Positions 12,534 to 22,153 of a DNA stretch of 64,000 nt are shown in pieces. The position numbers and the translations under genes are program-made. The notes under the pieces were generated by a model. The model was given only the letters and a program-made list of their open reading frames with translations, ran no database searches and was not told where the DNA came from. The stretch's first letter is position 1. Each line of letters begins with the position of its first letter. Source of the stretch: Marthasterias glacialis (lineage: Eukaryota; Echinodermata; Asteroidea; Forcipulatida; Asteriidae); the NCBI GenBank assembly GCA_911728455.2, contig OU452223.1, forward strand, positions 1,981,674 to 2,045,673, given 5' to 3'.

Positions 12534-13433
12534 TACGCAGCTTAGACCCAGTAACTGGGGCGCTGTACTCTTTTTTTTTTTTTTGACATTATCTGTTGTA
12601 CTAGCGCCCCAGTAAGGAATATGTAGCAACTGCGACGGTCACCTCTGTTAAAATAAATTCCTTAGACAGAATTGCTCAAAAATTCGCCTACCGTCTTCTC
12701 CAAGTGTTTAAAGTGAAATAAAATGCATTTAATTGTACTCACGATCATTTTCTGTCCTCCGAATAGATGATTTTTAGGGCCTCTGACAACCCTGCCGTTA
12801 CAGTCGCCATTTCACCTTACGACTGTTTCTTGACTTAAAAAAAGTCATATTAAAGCTGTGGGGATCACATGTTCGCTGATGCCCGGACTTGTATGTTGTT
12901 TTGCGCAGTCTACGCAGGATACCAGTCAACGAACACCACAAAGTTCCATTCGCCATGATTGGCCGAGCGCGCGCTGTACAATGTTGCCATTGTGGGGTCA
13001 TTGCCCCTACACAGCTGGTATTCTGCGTTGACTGCGCAAAACAATATGCAAGTCTGGGCATCAGTGAACACGCAATCCCCGCAGCGTTAATGCGACTTTT
13101 ACAAGTCAGGAAACAGTCGTAACATTAGTAATAAAAATGGCGATTGTAACGACAGGGTTGTCAGAGGCCCTAAAAATCATCGATTTGGAGGACAGAAAAT
13201 GATCGTGAGTACAATTAAATGCATTTTATTTTACCTTAAACACTTGGAGAAGACAGTAGGCGAATTTTGAGCAAATCTGTTGAGTCTAAGGGATTTTTTT
13301 TAACAGAGGTTTTTTAAATCCCCCTGACCGTTGTTGTTACTACATAGTTCTTACTGGGGCGCTTGTACGACAGATAATGTCAAAATCTCAAAAAAGGAGT
13401 ACAGCGCCCCAGTTACTGGGTCTATACGCAGCT
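12534..13433. mobile_element. Complete family A foldback transposon with 9-bp target duplication
   Basis: The element occupies 12,543-13,424 and is bounded by the direct repeat TACGCAGCT (12,534-12,542 and 13,425-13,433). Its two arms, each about 390 bp, are near-complementary over their full length. Both begin TAGACCCAGTAACTGGGGC, and both contain the CAATTAAATGCATTTTA block, the GGGCCTCTGACAACCCT block and the CATCAGTGAACA/TGTTCGCTGATG block. A loop of about 100 bp separates them. Very long inverted repeats plus a 9-bp duplication are typical of Mutator-like elements; Merlin (8-9 bp) is an alternative. No transposase frame exists, so it is non-autonomous. The intact target duplication makes it the reference copy for this window. 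Confidence 0.9.
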
Positions 13434-13696
13434 AATGTCATATCAGTCCAGTGCTCCACCATTAAGCCACCAGAATGACATCAGAGAAATAGGCAATTTT
13501 CCAGCGATGTTTCTTTGGAGTCTTTTGGCCACTTGTTAGATGTGTTTTAAATCCACTTCGTAATAAAAGCTTTGAAAGCGAACTTACACATCTGGGGGAC
13601 TAGTACGATCAACAATGTCAAAAAAGAAAAAAGAAAAAAAAAAAGAAGTACACCAGAAGTAAAATTGGGGAAATTAAATCATGCTATTTGAGTTGC

Positions 13697-14047
13697 ATTG
13701 GAAAGAAGCTTTATACCCAGGACGTTAGTGGTAAGTACAACGGAGACTAACGTCCTACCTGGGCTAGGGTCCGCGATGACATAGTTCACAACCGAGCTTT
13801 GTTCTGTACTTTTACACAAAATTAAGCCAAACTACGTACCATCAATGATACCACATAAAACCAAACTATACATGCACATGTTAATTCAATAAAATGTTGC
13901 TTTCTACGGTTAAATGCGCTTACCTCGACAGTTTTAAGCTCCATACTCTGGGACTGTTCAGAAACCATGTGTCGCCTTTTAAGTTCCAGTTTATCTGACG
14001 TTTCTGATCGTATGGACAAGTGAGGGCGCTATTAATAGAGTTAGTTT
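13697..14047 (+). mobile_element. Family C element, short internally deleted copy
   Basis: It starts AGCTTTATACCCAGGACG and includes a small hairpin (CCCAGGACGTTAGTGG against GACTAACGTCCTACCTGGG). From about 13,770 it is closely similar to 35,795-36,082, sharing CCAAACTACGTACCATCAAT, ACATGCACATGTTAATTCAA, GCGCTTACCTCGACAG and GAGGGCGCTATTAATAGAG. It ends at TTCACAAGTCC, exactly where the minisatellite begins. No coding capacity. Confidence 0.75.
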
Positions 14048-16860
14048 CACAAGTCCTTCCCGTATGCTGTGCGCAAGTAATGGGTACAAGAATAAAGCCA
14101 TATCCCGGATCCACCAAGACCGCGTCCCATGGTCCACCATCCCGTATGCTGTTCACAAGTAATGGGTACAGGAATAAAGCCATATTCCGGGTCTGCCAAG
14201 GCCCATACACTGTGCACAAGTAATGGGTACAAGAATATTGCCATATCCCGGATCCACCAAGACCGCGTCCAACGGTCCACCATCCCCTATGCTGTGCACA
14301 AGCCACCAAGGCTCAAACAATGTGCACAAGTAATGGGTACAAGAATATTATTATATCATGGGTCCACCAAGGCCCATAGACTGTGCACAAGTAATGGGTA
14401 CAGGAATATTGCGATATCCCGGATCCACCAAGACCGCGTCCCACGGTCCACCATCCCGTATGCTGTGCACAAGTAATGGGTACAGGAATAAAACCATATC
14501 ATGGGTCTGCCAAGGCCCAGACACTGTGCACAAGTAATGGGTACAAGAATATTACCATATCCTGGGTCCACCAAGGCCCATAGACTGTGCACAAGTAATG
14601 GGTACAGGAATATAGCCATATCCCGGGTCCACCAAGGCTCATACAATGTTAACAAGTAATGGGTACAGGAATATTGCCATATCTTGGGTCCACCAAGGCC
14701 CATACACTGTAAACAAGTAACGGGTACAAGAATATCACTATATCTTGGGTCCACCAAGGCCCATACACTGTGCACAAGAAATGGGTACAGGAATATTGCT
14801 ATATCCCGGGTCCACCAAGACCGCATCCCACGGTCCACCATCCCGTATGCTGTGCACAAGTAATGGGTACAGGAATATTGCCATATCCCGGGTTCACCTA
14901 GACGGCGTCCCACGGTTCACCATCCCGTATGCTGTGCACAAGCAATGGGTACAAGAATATCACCATATCCTGGGTCCACCAAGGCCCATACACTGTGCAC
15001 AAGTAATGGGTACAGGAATATTGCTATATCCCGGGTCCACCAAGACCGCATCCCACGGTCCACCATCCCGTATGCTGTGCACAAGTAATGGGTACAGGAA
15101 TATTGCCATATCCCGGGTTCACCTAGACGGCGTCCCACGGTTCACCATCCCGTATGCTGTGCACAAGCAATGGGTACAAGAATATCACCATATCCTGGGT
15201 CCACCAAGGCCCATACACTGTGCACAAGTAATGGGTACAGGAATATTGCTATATCCCGGGTCCACCAAGACCGCATCCCACGGTCCACCATCCCGTATGC
15301 TGTGCACAAGTAATGGGTACAGGAATATTGCTATATCCCGGATCCACCAAGACCGCATCCCACGGTCCACCATCCCGTATGCTGTGCACAAGTAATGGGT
15401 ACAGGAATATTGCAATATCCCGGGTTCACCAAGGCTCAAACAATGTGCACAAGTAATGGGTACAGGAATATTGTCATATCTTTGGTCCACCAAGGCCCAT
15501 ACACTGTGCACAAGTAATGGGTACAAGAATATTATTATATCTTGGGTCCACAAAGGCCCATAGACTGTGCACAAGTAATGGGTATAGGAATATTGCGATA
15601 TCCCGGATCCACCAAGACCGCGTCCCACGGTCCACCATCCCGTATGCTGTGCACAAGTAATGGGTACAGGAATAAAACCATATCATGGGTCTGCCAAGGC
15701 CAAGACACTGTGCACAAGTAATGGGTACAAGAATATTACCATATCCTGGGTCCACCAAGGCCCATAGACTGTGCACAAGTAATGGGTACAGGAATATTGT
15801 CATATCTTTGGTCCACCAAGGCGCAAACACTGTGCACAAGTAATGGGCACAAGAATATTACCATATTTTGGGTCCACCAAGGCCCATAGACTGTGCACAA
15901 GTAATGGGTACAGGAATATAGCCATATCCCGGATCCACCAAGGCTCATACAATGTTAACAAGTAATGGGTACAGGAATATTGCCATATCTTGGGTCCATC
16001 AAGGCCCTAACACTGTAAACAAGTAACGGGTACAAGAATATCACCATATCTTGGGTCACCAAGGCCCATACACTGTGCACAAGAAATGGGTACAGGAATA
16101 TTGCTATATCCCGGGTCCACCAAGACCGCATCCCACGGTCCACCATCCCGTATGCTGTGCACAAGTAATGGGTACAGGAATATTGCCATATCCCGGGTTC
16201 ACCTAGACGGCGTCCCACGGTTCACCATCCCGTATGCTGTGCACAAGCAATGGGTACAAGAATATCACCATATCCTGGGTCCACCAAGGCCCATACACTG
16301 TGCACAAGTAATGGGTACAGGAATATTGCTATATCCCGGGTCCACCAAGACCGCATCCCACGGTCCACCATCCCGTATGCTGTGCACAAGTAATGGGTAC
16401 AGGAATATTGCAATATCCCGGGTTCACCAAGACGGCGTCCCACGGTTCACCATCCCGTATGCTGTACACAAGCATTGGGTACAAGAATATCACCATATCT
16501 TGGGTCCACCAAGGCCCATACACTGTGCACAAGTAATGGGTACAGGAATATTGCTATATCCCGGATCCACCAAGACCGCATCCCACGGTCCACCATCCCG
16601 TATGCTGTGCACAAGTAATGGGTACAGGAATATTGCCATATCCCGGGTTCACCAAGACGGCGTCCCACGGTTCACCATCCCGTATGCTGTGCACAAGCAA
16701 TGGGTACAAGAATATAACCATATCCCGGGTCCACCAAGGCCCAGACACTTTGCGCCAGTAATGGGTACAGGAATTTATTTATTTCATGGGTCCACCTAGG
16801 CCGTACATTGAGCACGACCAATGTGTACAGGAGTTTATTCAAAATCAGGGGTTCACTGTG
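14048..16860. repeat. Minisatellite array, 61-bp and 82-bp units, 225-bp higher-order repeat
   Basis: Units begin TGTGCACAAGTAATGGGTAC and come in two lengths: 61 bp (ending CCACCAAGGCCCATACAC) and 82 bp (ending in ACGGTCCACCATCCCGTATG). Around 14,776-15,360 and 16,090-16,700 they alternate as 61+82+82, giving a 225-bp higher-order unit. Because 225 is divisible by three, long open frames appear on both strands, for example 216 and 237 codons on plus. They read the same 75-residue block repeatedly and are not evidence of a gene. A block of about 1.3 kb is itself duplicated (14,356-14,913 against 15,540-16,218). Edge units are degenerate. Confidence 0.95.
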
Positions 16861-16870
16861 CTCAATAAAG

Positions 16871-17499
16871 TTTAGCCAAAACTATAAGGGCCTTTGCTGT
16901 TCATTCCTTTGACTTTCAAGTATTTTTTGCCGAAATTACGAGGGGGATAGATAATCTTTGCTGTTCATTCCTTTTTCATTTCGTGTAATTTTAACCAACT
17001 TCGCAGAGGGGTAAGCCTAGCTGTTTATTTTGCAGAATAGTAAGCTTTGCTGTTAATACATTTTGAGTTTGATGTAATTTTAGTCAGAATTACATGGGGT
17101 AAGCCATTGCTGTTCATTCCCCTCTTCCCATTTTGGAGAACGTTGGAAAATTCTCATTCTGCGGGGTCGACAAACGGTGCATGAAATGAAACCCATGTGG
17201 TTCTGAGTTTAAAGACTTTCTTTTTTGGTCCAGACAAATAACCATTATTTGTATATAACCATTATTTATCAATAAACATTATTTATAAATAAACATTGTT
17301 TATAAATATGCATTATATATAAATAAGCATTATTTATACATAAAAACATATTTATAAATAAGCATTATTTATCAATAAGCATTGTTTATAAATAAGTATT
17401 GATTGTAATCAAGCGTTTTTATAAATAAGCCTTATTTACAAATAAGCATTATTTATAAAGGAATGAACAGCAATGCTTACCTCTATAACTTTGGCTAAA
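16871..17499. mobile_element. Composite block flanked by inverted repeats
   Basis: The left edge TTTAGCCAAAACTATAAGGG is mirrored at the right edge by CTCTATAACTTTGGCTAAA. Immediately inside, TTGCTGTTCATTCCTTT (left) is mirrored by AAAGGAATGAACAGCAATG (right). The left half holds three or four degenerate copies of a roughly 70-bp TTGCTGTTCATTCC unit (16,890, 16,957 and 17,109), and the right half is the AT minisatellite at 17,236-17,460. This is compatible with an old inverted-repeat element that has grown an internal tandem repeat. Confidence 0.6.
17236..17460. repeat. AT-rich minisatellite, unit about 17-18 bp
   Basis: Repeats of ATAAGCATTATTTATAA with variants (CATTGTTTATAAATAAG, AACATTATTTATAAATA) run about 12 times. 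The tract is more than 85% A+T. It lies inside the inverted-repeat block described at 16,871-17,499. Confidence 0.85.
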
Positions 17500-18275
17500 T
17501 TGACATGAAACTTAAAAGGATTGAAAAATAAGGCACGCCCCCTAGCCAAGATGAACAATCAACCCCCCCCCCCACCCAAGGTGACCAATCAATTCCCCTT
17601 GTACTACACCAGCCTAAAAACAGACTCCCAACCAATTTCCAAGGTCAACTTATAATATACCACAATGAAACAATAAAACAACATCAATTCCTCTCTATGC
17701 TTTGTTTTATTTTATAGTGTTTTATTACAGAACACAAATAACCTCAATAATCCACATCAACTCTTAATTTCTACAAGTTACCTGAACATTTTATATTAAT
17801 AAGAAGAAAATTACAAGAGGTTTTCGGCTGATTTAATAAATTATACAAAACATAAAGATGTGCTGCCCCTTTAATAAAAACCATATACCAAAGTCGACTG
17901 AGAAAAAGTAAAATTCTTCAAGCTTTAATTTTACTGCTTGTGTATTATTGTTTCCGCAACAGTATTCTTTGAGAAAGTGTGGGTTTGGGGGCTGGGTTGG
18001 GTAGAGGGCTGCATGGTGTCAGAGTTTGGAATGACTGCATAATGATCAGATTCAGATACAGTGGTTATTACAAGCAATTAACTAAATTGAAACTATTGAA
18101 GCCAAGAAGACTTCTGAAGATTCCTTGAATAAACCATTGCTTTATCACAAATAATTGTACCCCAAAACTCAGATGACTTTTGGGGAAAGGTCCTAATGCT
18201 GCATGAGAGGAAATTTACAATAAACCCGAGTCAGAAAGACCTGATGGGCTGCTAAATGCACAGGTCGTTGTCCTC
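17500..18275 (-). other. Probable 3' untranslated and flanking DNA of the minus-strand gene
   Basis: No frame of interest. If the terminal exon at 18,276-18,370 is real, this AT-rich stretch downstream of its stop would hold the 3' untranslated region. Minus-strand AATAAA signals occur near 17,707 and 17,722, about 560 nt past the stop. A C-run (CCCCCCCCCC) lies at about 17,564-17,574. This is inference from position. Confidence 0.3.
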
Positions 18276-18370
18276 TCATTCCTTAAAGAAAGTTGCATAG
18301 TAGAGGAATTGAATCTGGTACCTGAACTTCCCTGTCTTGACTAGAACACCTTTACTTCCACATCTTACAG
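18276..18370 (-). CDS. Candidate terminal exon, unrecognised gene
   Basis: The minus strand is open from an acceptor-like GGTGAG|CTGTAAG to a TGA at 18,276-18,278. It reads a short lead then VLVKTGKFRYQIQFLYYA and TFFKE. The alternating hydrophobic and charged residues look like real protein. The exon needs two nucleotides to complete its first codon, which is what the donor at 22,030 supplies, so the two join in frame. The acceptor has no polypyrimidine tract because a foldback element lies directly upstream (18,379-18,580). Either another acceptor is used or the insertion changed splicing. The product is not recognised. Confidence 0.45.
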
Positions 18371-18378
18371 CTCACCAA

Positions 18379-18580
18379 TATTATACACATATGGACTGGC
18401 AATGAGGAAAATAGTGCACGTCTATGCAACCCGAGGGCCTGTGATTGACCAGGAGAGGGTCCTATTTCCCGAGGCCGAGGGCCGAGGGAAATATGACCCT
18501 CTCCTGGTCACTCACAGGCCCGAGGGTGCATCGACGTGCACTATTGCCCAAATAACGCCAGTCCATATGTGTTTTATAAC
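18379..18580. mobile_element. 200-bp palindrome (foldback)
   Basis: The arms CACATATGGACTGGC, TAGTGCACGTC, CCCGAGGGCCTGTGA and CCAGGAGAGGGTC on the left are mirrored on the right by GACCCTCTCCTGG, TCACAGGCCCGAGGG, GACGTGCACTA and GCCAGTCCATATGTG. They meet at a GC-rich centre (CCCGAGGCCGAGGGCCGAGGG) near 18,475. It can form a cruciform with almost no loop. It sits right against the candidate exon at 18,276-18,370. Confidence 0.9.
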
Positions 18581-18842
18581 ACACCTCAGTCCAAAATGTC
18601 GGTTAGAAGAGTAAATCGCGATTTTTTGGCCGGGCAGACGCCATCGTTCTCTTGAGGGCGCTCTTTACCAGTCAATAGTTTTTGGGTTTTTGAAACTATT
18701 TCCCGCTTTGTGAACTATTTCACCCAAGTGAAGCACGTGCGGTGCGTGTGGTGCAGATTTCATGCACTAGGCTATATTAGTTCCTTCCACGCGACAGTGT
18801 TTTAGCCAATCAGGATAAAGAACCAGGGAGAGGTGTGTTATG
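18575..18842. mobile_element. Inverted-repeat element with TATAACACACCTC termini
   Basis: The left end TATAACACACCTCAG is mirrored by AGAGGTGTGTTATGA at the right. The interior (about 240 bp) is GC-richer and has no open frame. It abuts the palindrome at 18,379-18,580, and the two could be a single larger element whose left half was rearranged. No certain target duplication. Confidence 0.55.
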
Positions 18843-18901
18843 ATGTTCAATATGCCATCTTCAATCATAACCATCTATGACATCAAAATGAACTAGAGCT
18901 C

Positions 18902-19103
18902 GAAGTGTTTATTGCAACAAATACTAGGTGTTTGGGATATTTGTGCTTGTCACCACTTCAGCCTTTTAGAAGTGTTTATTGCAACAAATACTAGGTGTTT
19001 GGGATATTTGTGCTTGTCACCACTTCAGCCTTTTAGAAGTGTTTATTGTAACAAATACTAGGTGTTTGGGATATTTGTGCTTGTCACCACTTCAGCCTTT
19101 TAG
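18902..19103. repeat. Tandem repeat, 67 bp x 3
   Basis: Three copies start at 18,902, 18,969 and 19,036 with GAAGTGTTTATTGCAACAAA and end with CACTTCAGCCTTTTA. They are almost identical; one visible difference is GCAACA against GTAACA in the third. The duplication is therefore recent. Confidence 0.95.
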
Positions 19104-19394
19104 AGTAGAGACCCCGGTTAAAAACCATCAAACCGAAAGAAGTGACCAGGAGACAGGAAAATAGTTCAACTCAATATTATATTCAGTTCTTAGACAACTA
19201 TTTACAATATTTACAAGTGTTGTTCTTGGGTTCGGTGCTCAAGCCCATCGTCTTGGATTAGAGCATTTAGATTAATCAACATTACTTTAGGGTTCCTTTG
19301 ACACAATACTACTTCAATTACTTTTCAATAGTCATTTTCATCAACGTTCAATCAAACTTCACACACCAGATGTCTTACATTCTTTTGTAAGTTC

Positions 19395-19560
19395 AATGAT
19401 TTGACAAATCTTCAACTTAAAATTCAATGATTTCAATCTTCACTAATTCAACAAATCTTCAACTTGATTCACTGATTCCAATCTTCACTAATTCTACAAA
19501 TCTTCAACTTGATTCACTGATTCCAATCTTCACTAATTTTACAAATCTGCTTGATGCAAT
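19395..19560. repeat. Tandem repeat, about 45 bp, 3-4 copies
   Basis: The unit CAAATCTTCAACTTGATTCA plus CTGATTCCAATCTTCACTAA recurs at about 19,405, 19,453 and 19,497, with a last degenerate copy to 19,560. Variants are ATTCAAC, ATTCTAC and ATTTTAC. Confidence 0.8.
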
Positions 19561-19819
19561 TTATATAAATATTTAGTTGCAACTTCAATAATTCTTCACC
19601 TAAGAATCAACACTTATTCCATATGGTAATTATTCCCATTCAATAACAGTTCATTCCGATGTTCAGTTGTATGATGATACAGTTTTATTAACGATTTGCC
19701 TGTGTGTTGACCCAGTGTTGTTGGTAGCCTGCAACGATCCTTGCACTTTCCATGGATGGTGGTCAGCTTGGGGGGCCCTTGCGACGGCCCGGCCAGACTC
19801 ATGAAACTTGTAGACTTCA

Positions 19820-20530
19820 GAGTCTTTTAACAAGGCGTTTTACTCCTCCCTTACGGCCATCTAAGTGGAGACGCTCTGATTGTCTTTCAACAGCATGTTC
19901 AATGGAGATTTTGTACAAAAAAGCTGTCCGAGAATGAAAACAAGAGTTAGCAACGGCCATATCTCCCAAACTTATGGAGGGATCCAGACAAGCATGACAC
20001 TGTTGCAAAGCCCCATGTATGGGCTTTCTAGCAAGGTAAAGTCTTTGGCTGTGCGATGAACAGGGTGTATTCCAGGGGACACAAAGAGAGCACACCCCCA
20101 CCACATCCCCAAGCCCTGTAGATAAGGGCCTGTGTGTTTGTATGTACGTTAACAAAAGACCAAATGTGCCACTCCAGTAAGCAAGAAAGGGACAAAAAAA
20201 TAAAACGGTGGAAAACAAAGTCGCCTGCCTCTCGCTGCATTACTCCAAAATAAAATGGTACTAGAAAGAAAAGTTGTTTACCTGCAGATTGCCTTGATTG
20301 TTCCGCATCCAAAAGGCGAATTTTCGCGGCCATCCAAACACATCTTCAGCCAAATGATGCCCAAGCGGGTATGCTCCCATTGTCTTTCAACAGTATTTTC
20401 AATGGAGATTTCATACACGAAGCTGTCACAGAAAGAAAATAAGAGTAAGCAACAGCCATATCTCCCAAACTTATGGAGGGATCCCGACAAAAGTGACACT
20501 TTTGGAAAGCCCTACTTATAGGAGCTTCCT
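19820..20530 (+). repeat. Two old, divergent monomers of the 489-bp satellite
   Basis: Motif order matches the array at 39.43-64 kb on the same strand: TTTTGTACAAAAAAGCTGT, GAATGAAAACAAGAGTTAGC, TATCTCCCAAACTTATGG, GACACTGTTGCAAAGCCCC, ATGGGCTTTC, AACAGGGTGTATTCCAGGG, GTATGTACGTTAACAA, AAAAAAATAAAAC, AAATGGTACTAGAAAG and TACCTGCAGATTGCC, then again TTCATACACGAAGCTGTCAC to GGAAAGCCCTACTTATAGG. Identity looks like roughly 60-70%, far below that between array monomers. The first monomer is partial, and the second is complete up to the ATGGGCTTTCC-equivalent region. They show the repeat is older than the array, or that it also exists as a dispersed element. Confidence 0.85.
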
Positions 20531-20989
20531 GTGCTGACTTGTTTTCATTACCTTTCGATATGACAAGTCATTAAGTCATTCATACAGGAACTAGTTTGTC
20601 TGTACTCATACTTTGGTAAAACTTTCAGTTTTAAAATTAGCCCTAACAGTTTGTACCCTCCCCAATGTGATAGTCCTGGATTCGTCCCTGAGAGTGGGGT
20701 ACACAGCAACCCCCCTCCCTAACACCAGCACACTCATGTACTCTCAAAAGTTCCACAATTTCACCTCTACAATTCAGGTGAACCTACTGTTTTTGGAAAG
20801 ATCCGTCACTTTTGATGAGCGATTGAGCCCCTTCGCCTAGCTTAAATAGACTTGAATTTGAGTCAATTGGTTCTGATGGAAATGATTCTAATTCAAATTA
20901 CAAAACACATCATAAAGAAGGTAAGAAAAGACAATGTATGGTACATGAACTTAATCGAACATTTTCTTTCTCAAAGTAAGGCATTCATG

Positions 20990-21191
20990 CAGAGAGTTTA
21001 AGAAAATAAGATGTCACAACACACAACTGCAATAAAAGGGCTTAGTAACTTTTGTTATTAATAAAAGCCGACTGTTTGTATGACTTTGTCACAGCATGTA
21101 ATTGTACGTAGTTTGTCATCAGCTCAGGTGACGTAGTACCCACTACAGGTCACATGACGACATGTAAACATTGGTCGTGCAATCGGTCTCA
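20990..21191 (+). mobile_element. Family B element, 3' end only
   Basis: Similar to 38,460-38,669: GTCACAACACACAACTGCAA against GCCACAACATACTACTTTAA, then AATAAAAGGGCT, GACGTAGTACCCACTACAGG, TCACATGACGACATGTAAAC, and the terminus GTCGTGCAATCGGTCTCA. The 5' part is missing. Confidence 0.7.
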
Positions 21192-22029
21192 AACAATTTT
21201 TAGTCCCACTCAGTCTCAATGGAATACTTTTAATGTGAATAACAAGTAGACCTAAAACAAGACCAGCAGGAAATGGCCATAAATGACACTACACTTTTAC
21301 CCCTCAATCTCATGGGTGGTATGCTTTTATTTGCAGCAAAAGCACGCTTTTTAGCTCAGTGCACTTAAACAAAGTTTGTTGACCCTGTTGAGCCAGAACA
21401 GGCTGTCCCTTAGTACTCTGGCGGCAATTGTCACCTACGTACTCGGTTGTGTATTTCTGGCCCAGATTAATTGCGATTTTCACATGTTTTTGCTCATATT
21501 GCTTATTGGTGGTACGCTAACTGCATCCAAGGGACCTTCAGTAGTACGCATAATGTAATACCAGGTAGCACTACACACAGTGTTTTGGGTGCAAAAATGC
21601 AAATGATTGCCCAGGCAACACACACACTCGTAATCATTTGTATTATCCAAGAGTTTATATGAAAACCCTGGGTACCACAGTACACTTCATACCTGCAGGG
21701 TAACCGTAGCCAACAGTCAAAGGGAAAACATGTTGGTTGCACTTAAAGATGCCAACAAAAATCAAAAAAACAAAAACAAAGTTTGCTACTCTTGCTATTT
21801 TTATGTTTTTTTTTTTTTTTTACATTTGTCATAATTTAATTGGCATTGGAAAAACAAAAAGGAGTTATTTTTCCTTTAGCCAAATTGTTTGCTGGAGAAG
21901 TCAGTTTCAGAATGCAATTTCTCTCTGCTTGTAAAGATTAAAGAAGCCACAAAAAAACAAAACAAGTATGGCGCTAGTACTCAAAAGGCAGAATCCAGGA
22001 ATCATGCATTTACACTCACAAACACTCAC
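21192..22029. other. Noncoding, probably intron
   Basis: Lies between candidate exons at 18,370 and 22,030. A 79-codon minus-strand frame (21,503-21,742) has no splice support and an odd composition. A T14-like run is at 21,807-21,822. Nothing recognised. Confidence 0.4.
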
Positions 22030-22153
22030 CTCTGTGAGAAATGATCCTGGTAGAAATCACAGTGCCATGCATTTGGTCAATAATGGTCACGCTAACTCGG
22101 TAGTAAAAAGTGTCAATCTGCTGGGTGTCCAGTAAGTGTTGGCTCTTCAGCTG
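22030..22153 (-). CDS. Candidate internal exon, unrecognised gene
   Basis: The minus strand reads QLKSQHLLDT, then QIDTFYYRVSVTIIDQ, then MHGTVISTRIISHR, and stops at a near-perfect donor (ACAGAG|GTGAGTGTTTG). The acceptor that keeps this frame is GCCTTAG|CAG. A stronger-looking acceptor 12 nt upstream (TATTTCAG|CC) would put a TAG in this frame, or in the alternative frame would give a short 17-codon end. The phase out (1) matches the terminal exon at 18,276-18,370. It does not match the phase left by 23,434-23,473, so one small exon may be missing between them. The sequence has strong protein character but I do not recognise the family. Confidence 0.55.

Noticed and set aside
14745..15395. 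216-codon plus-strand frame in the minisatellite
   Set aside because: It is the same 75-residue block repeated from a 225-bp unit, and the opposite strand is equally open.
14048..16860. CRISPR array
   Set aside because: There are no unique spacers between short constant repeats; whole 61/82-bp units repeat. The genome is animal.
21503..21742. 79-codon minus-strand frame
   Set aside because: No splice context, and composition as expected by chance; it overlaps dispersed-repeat-like sequence.
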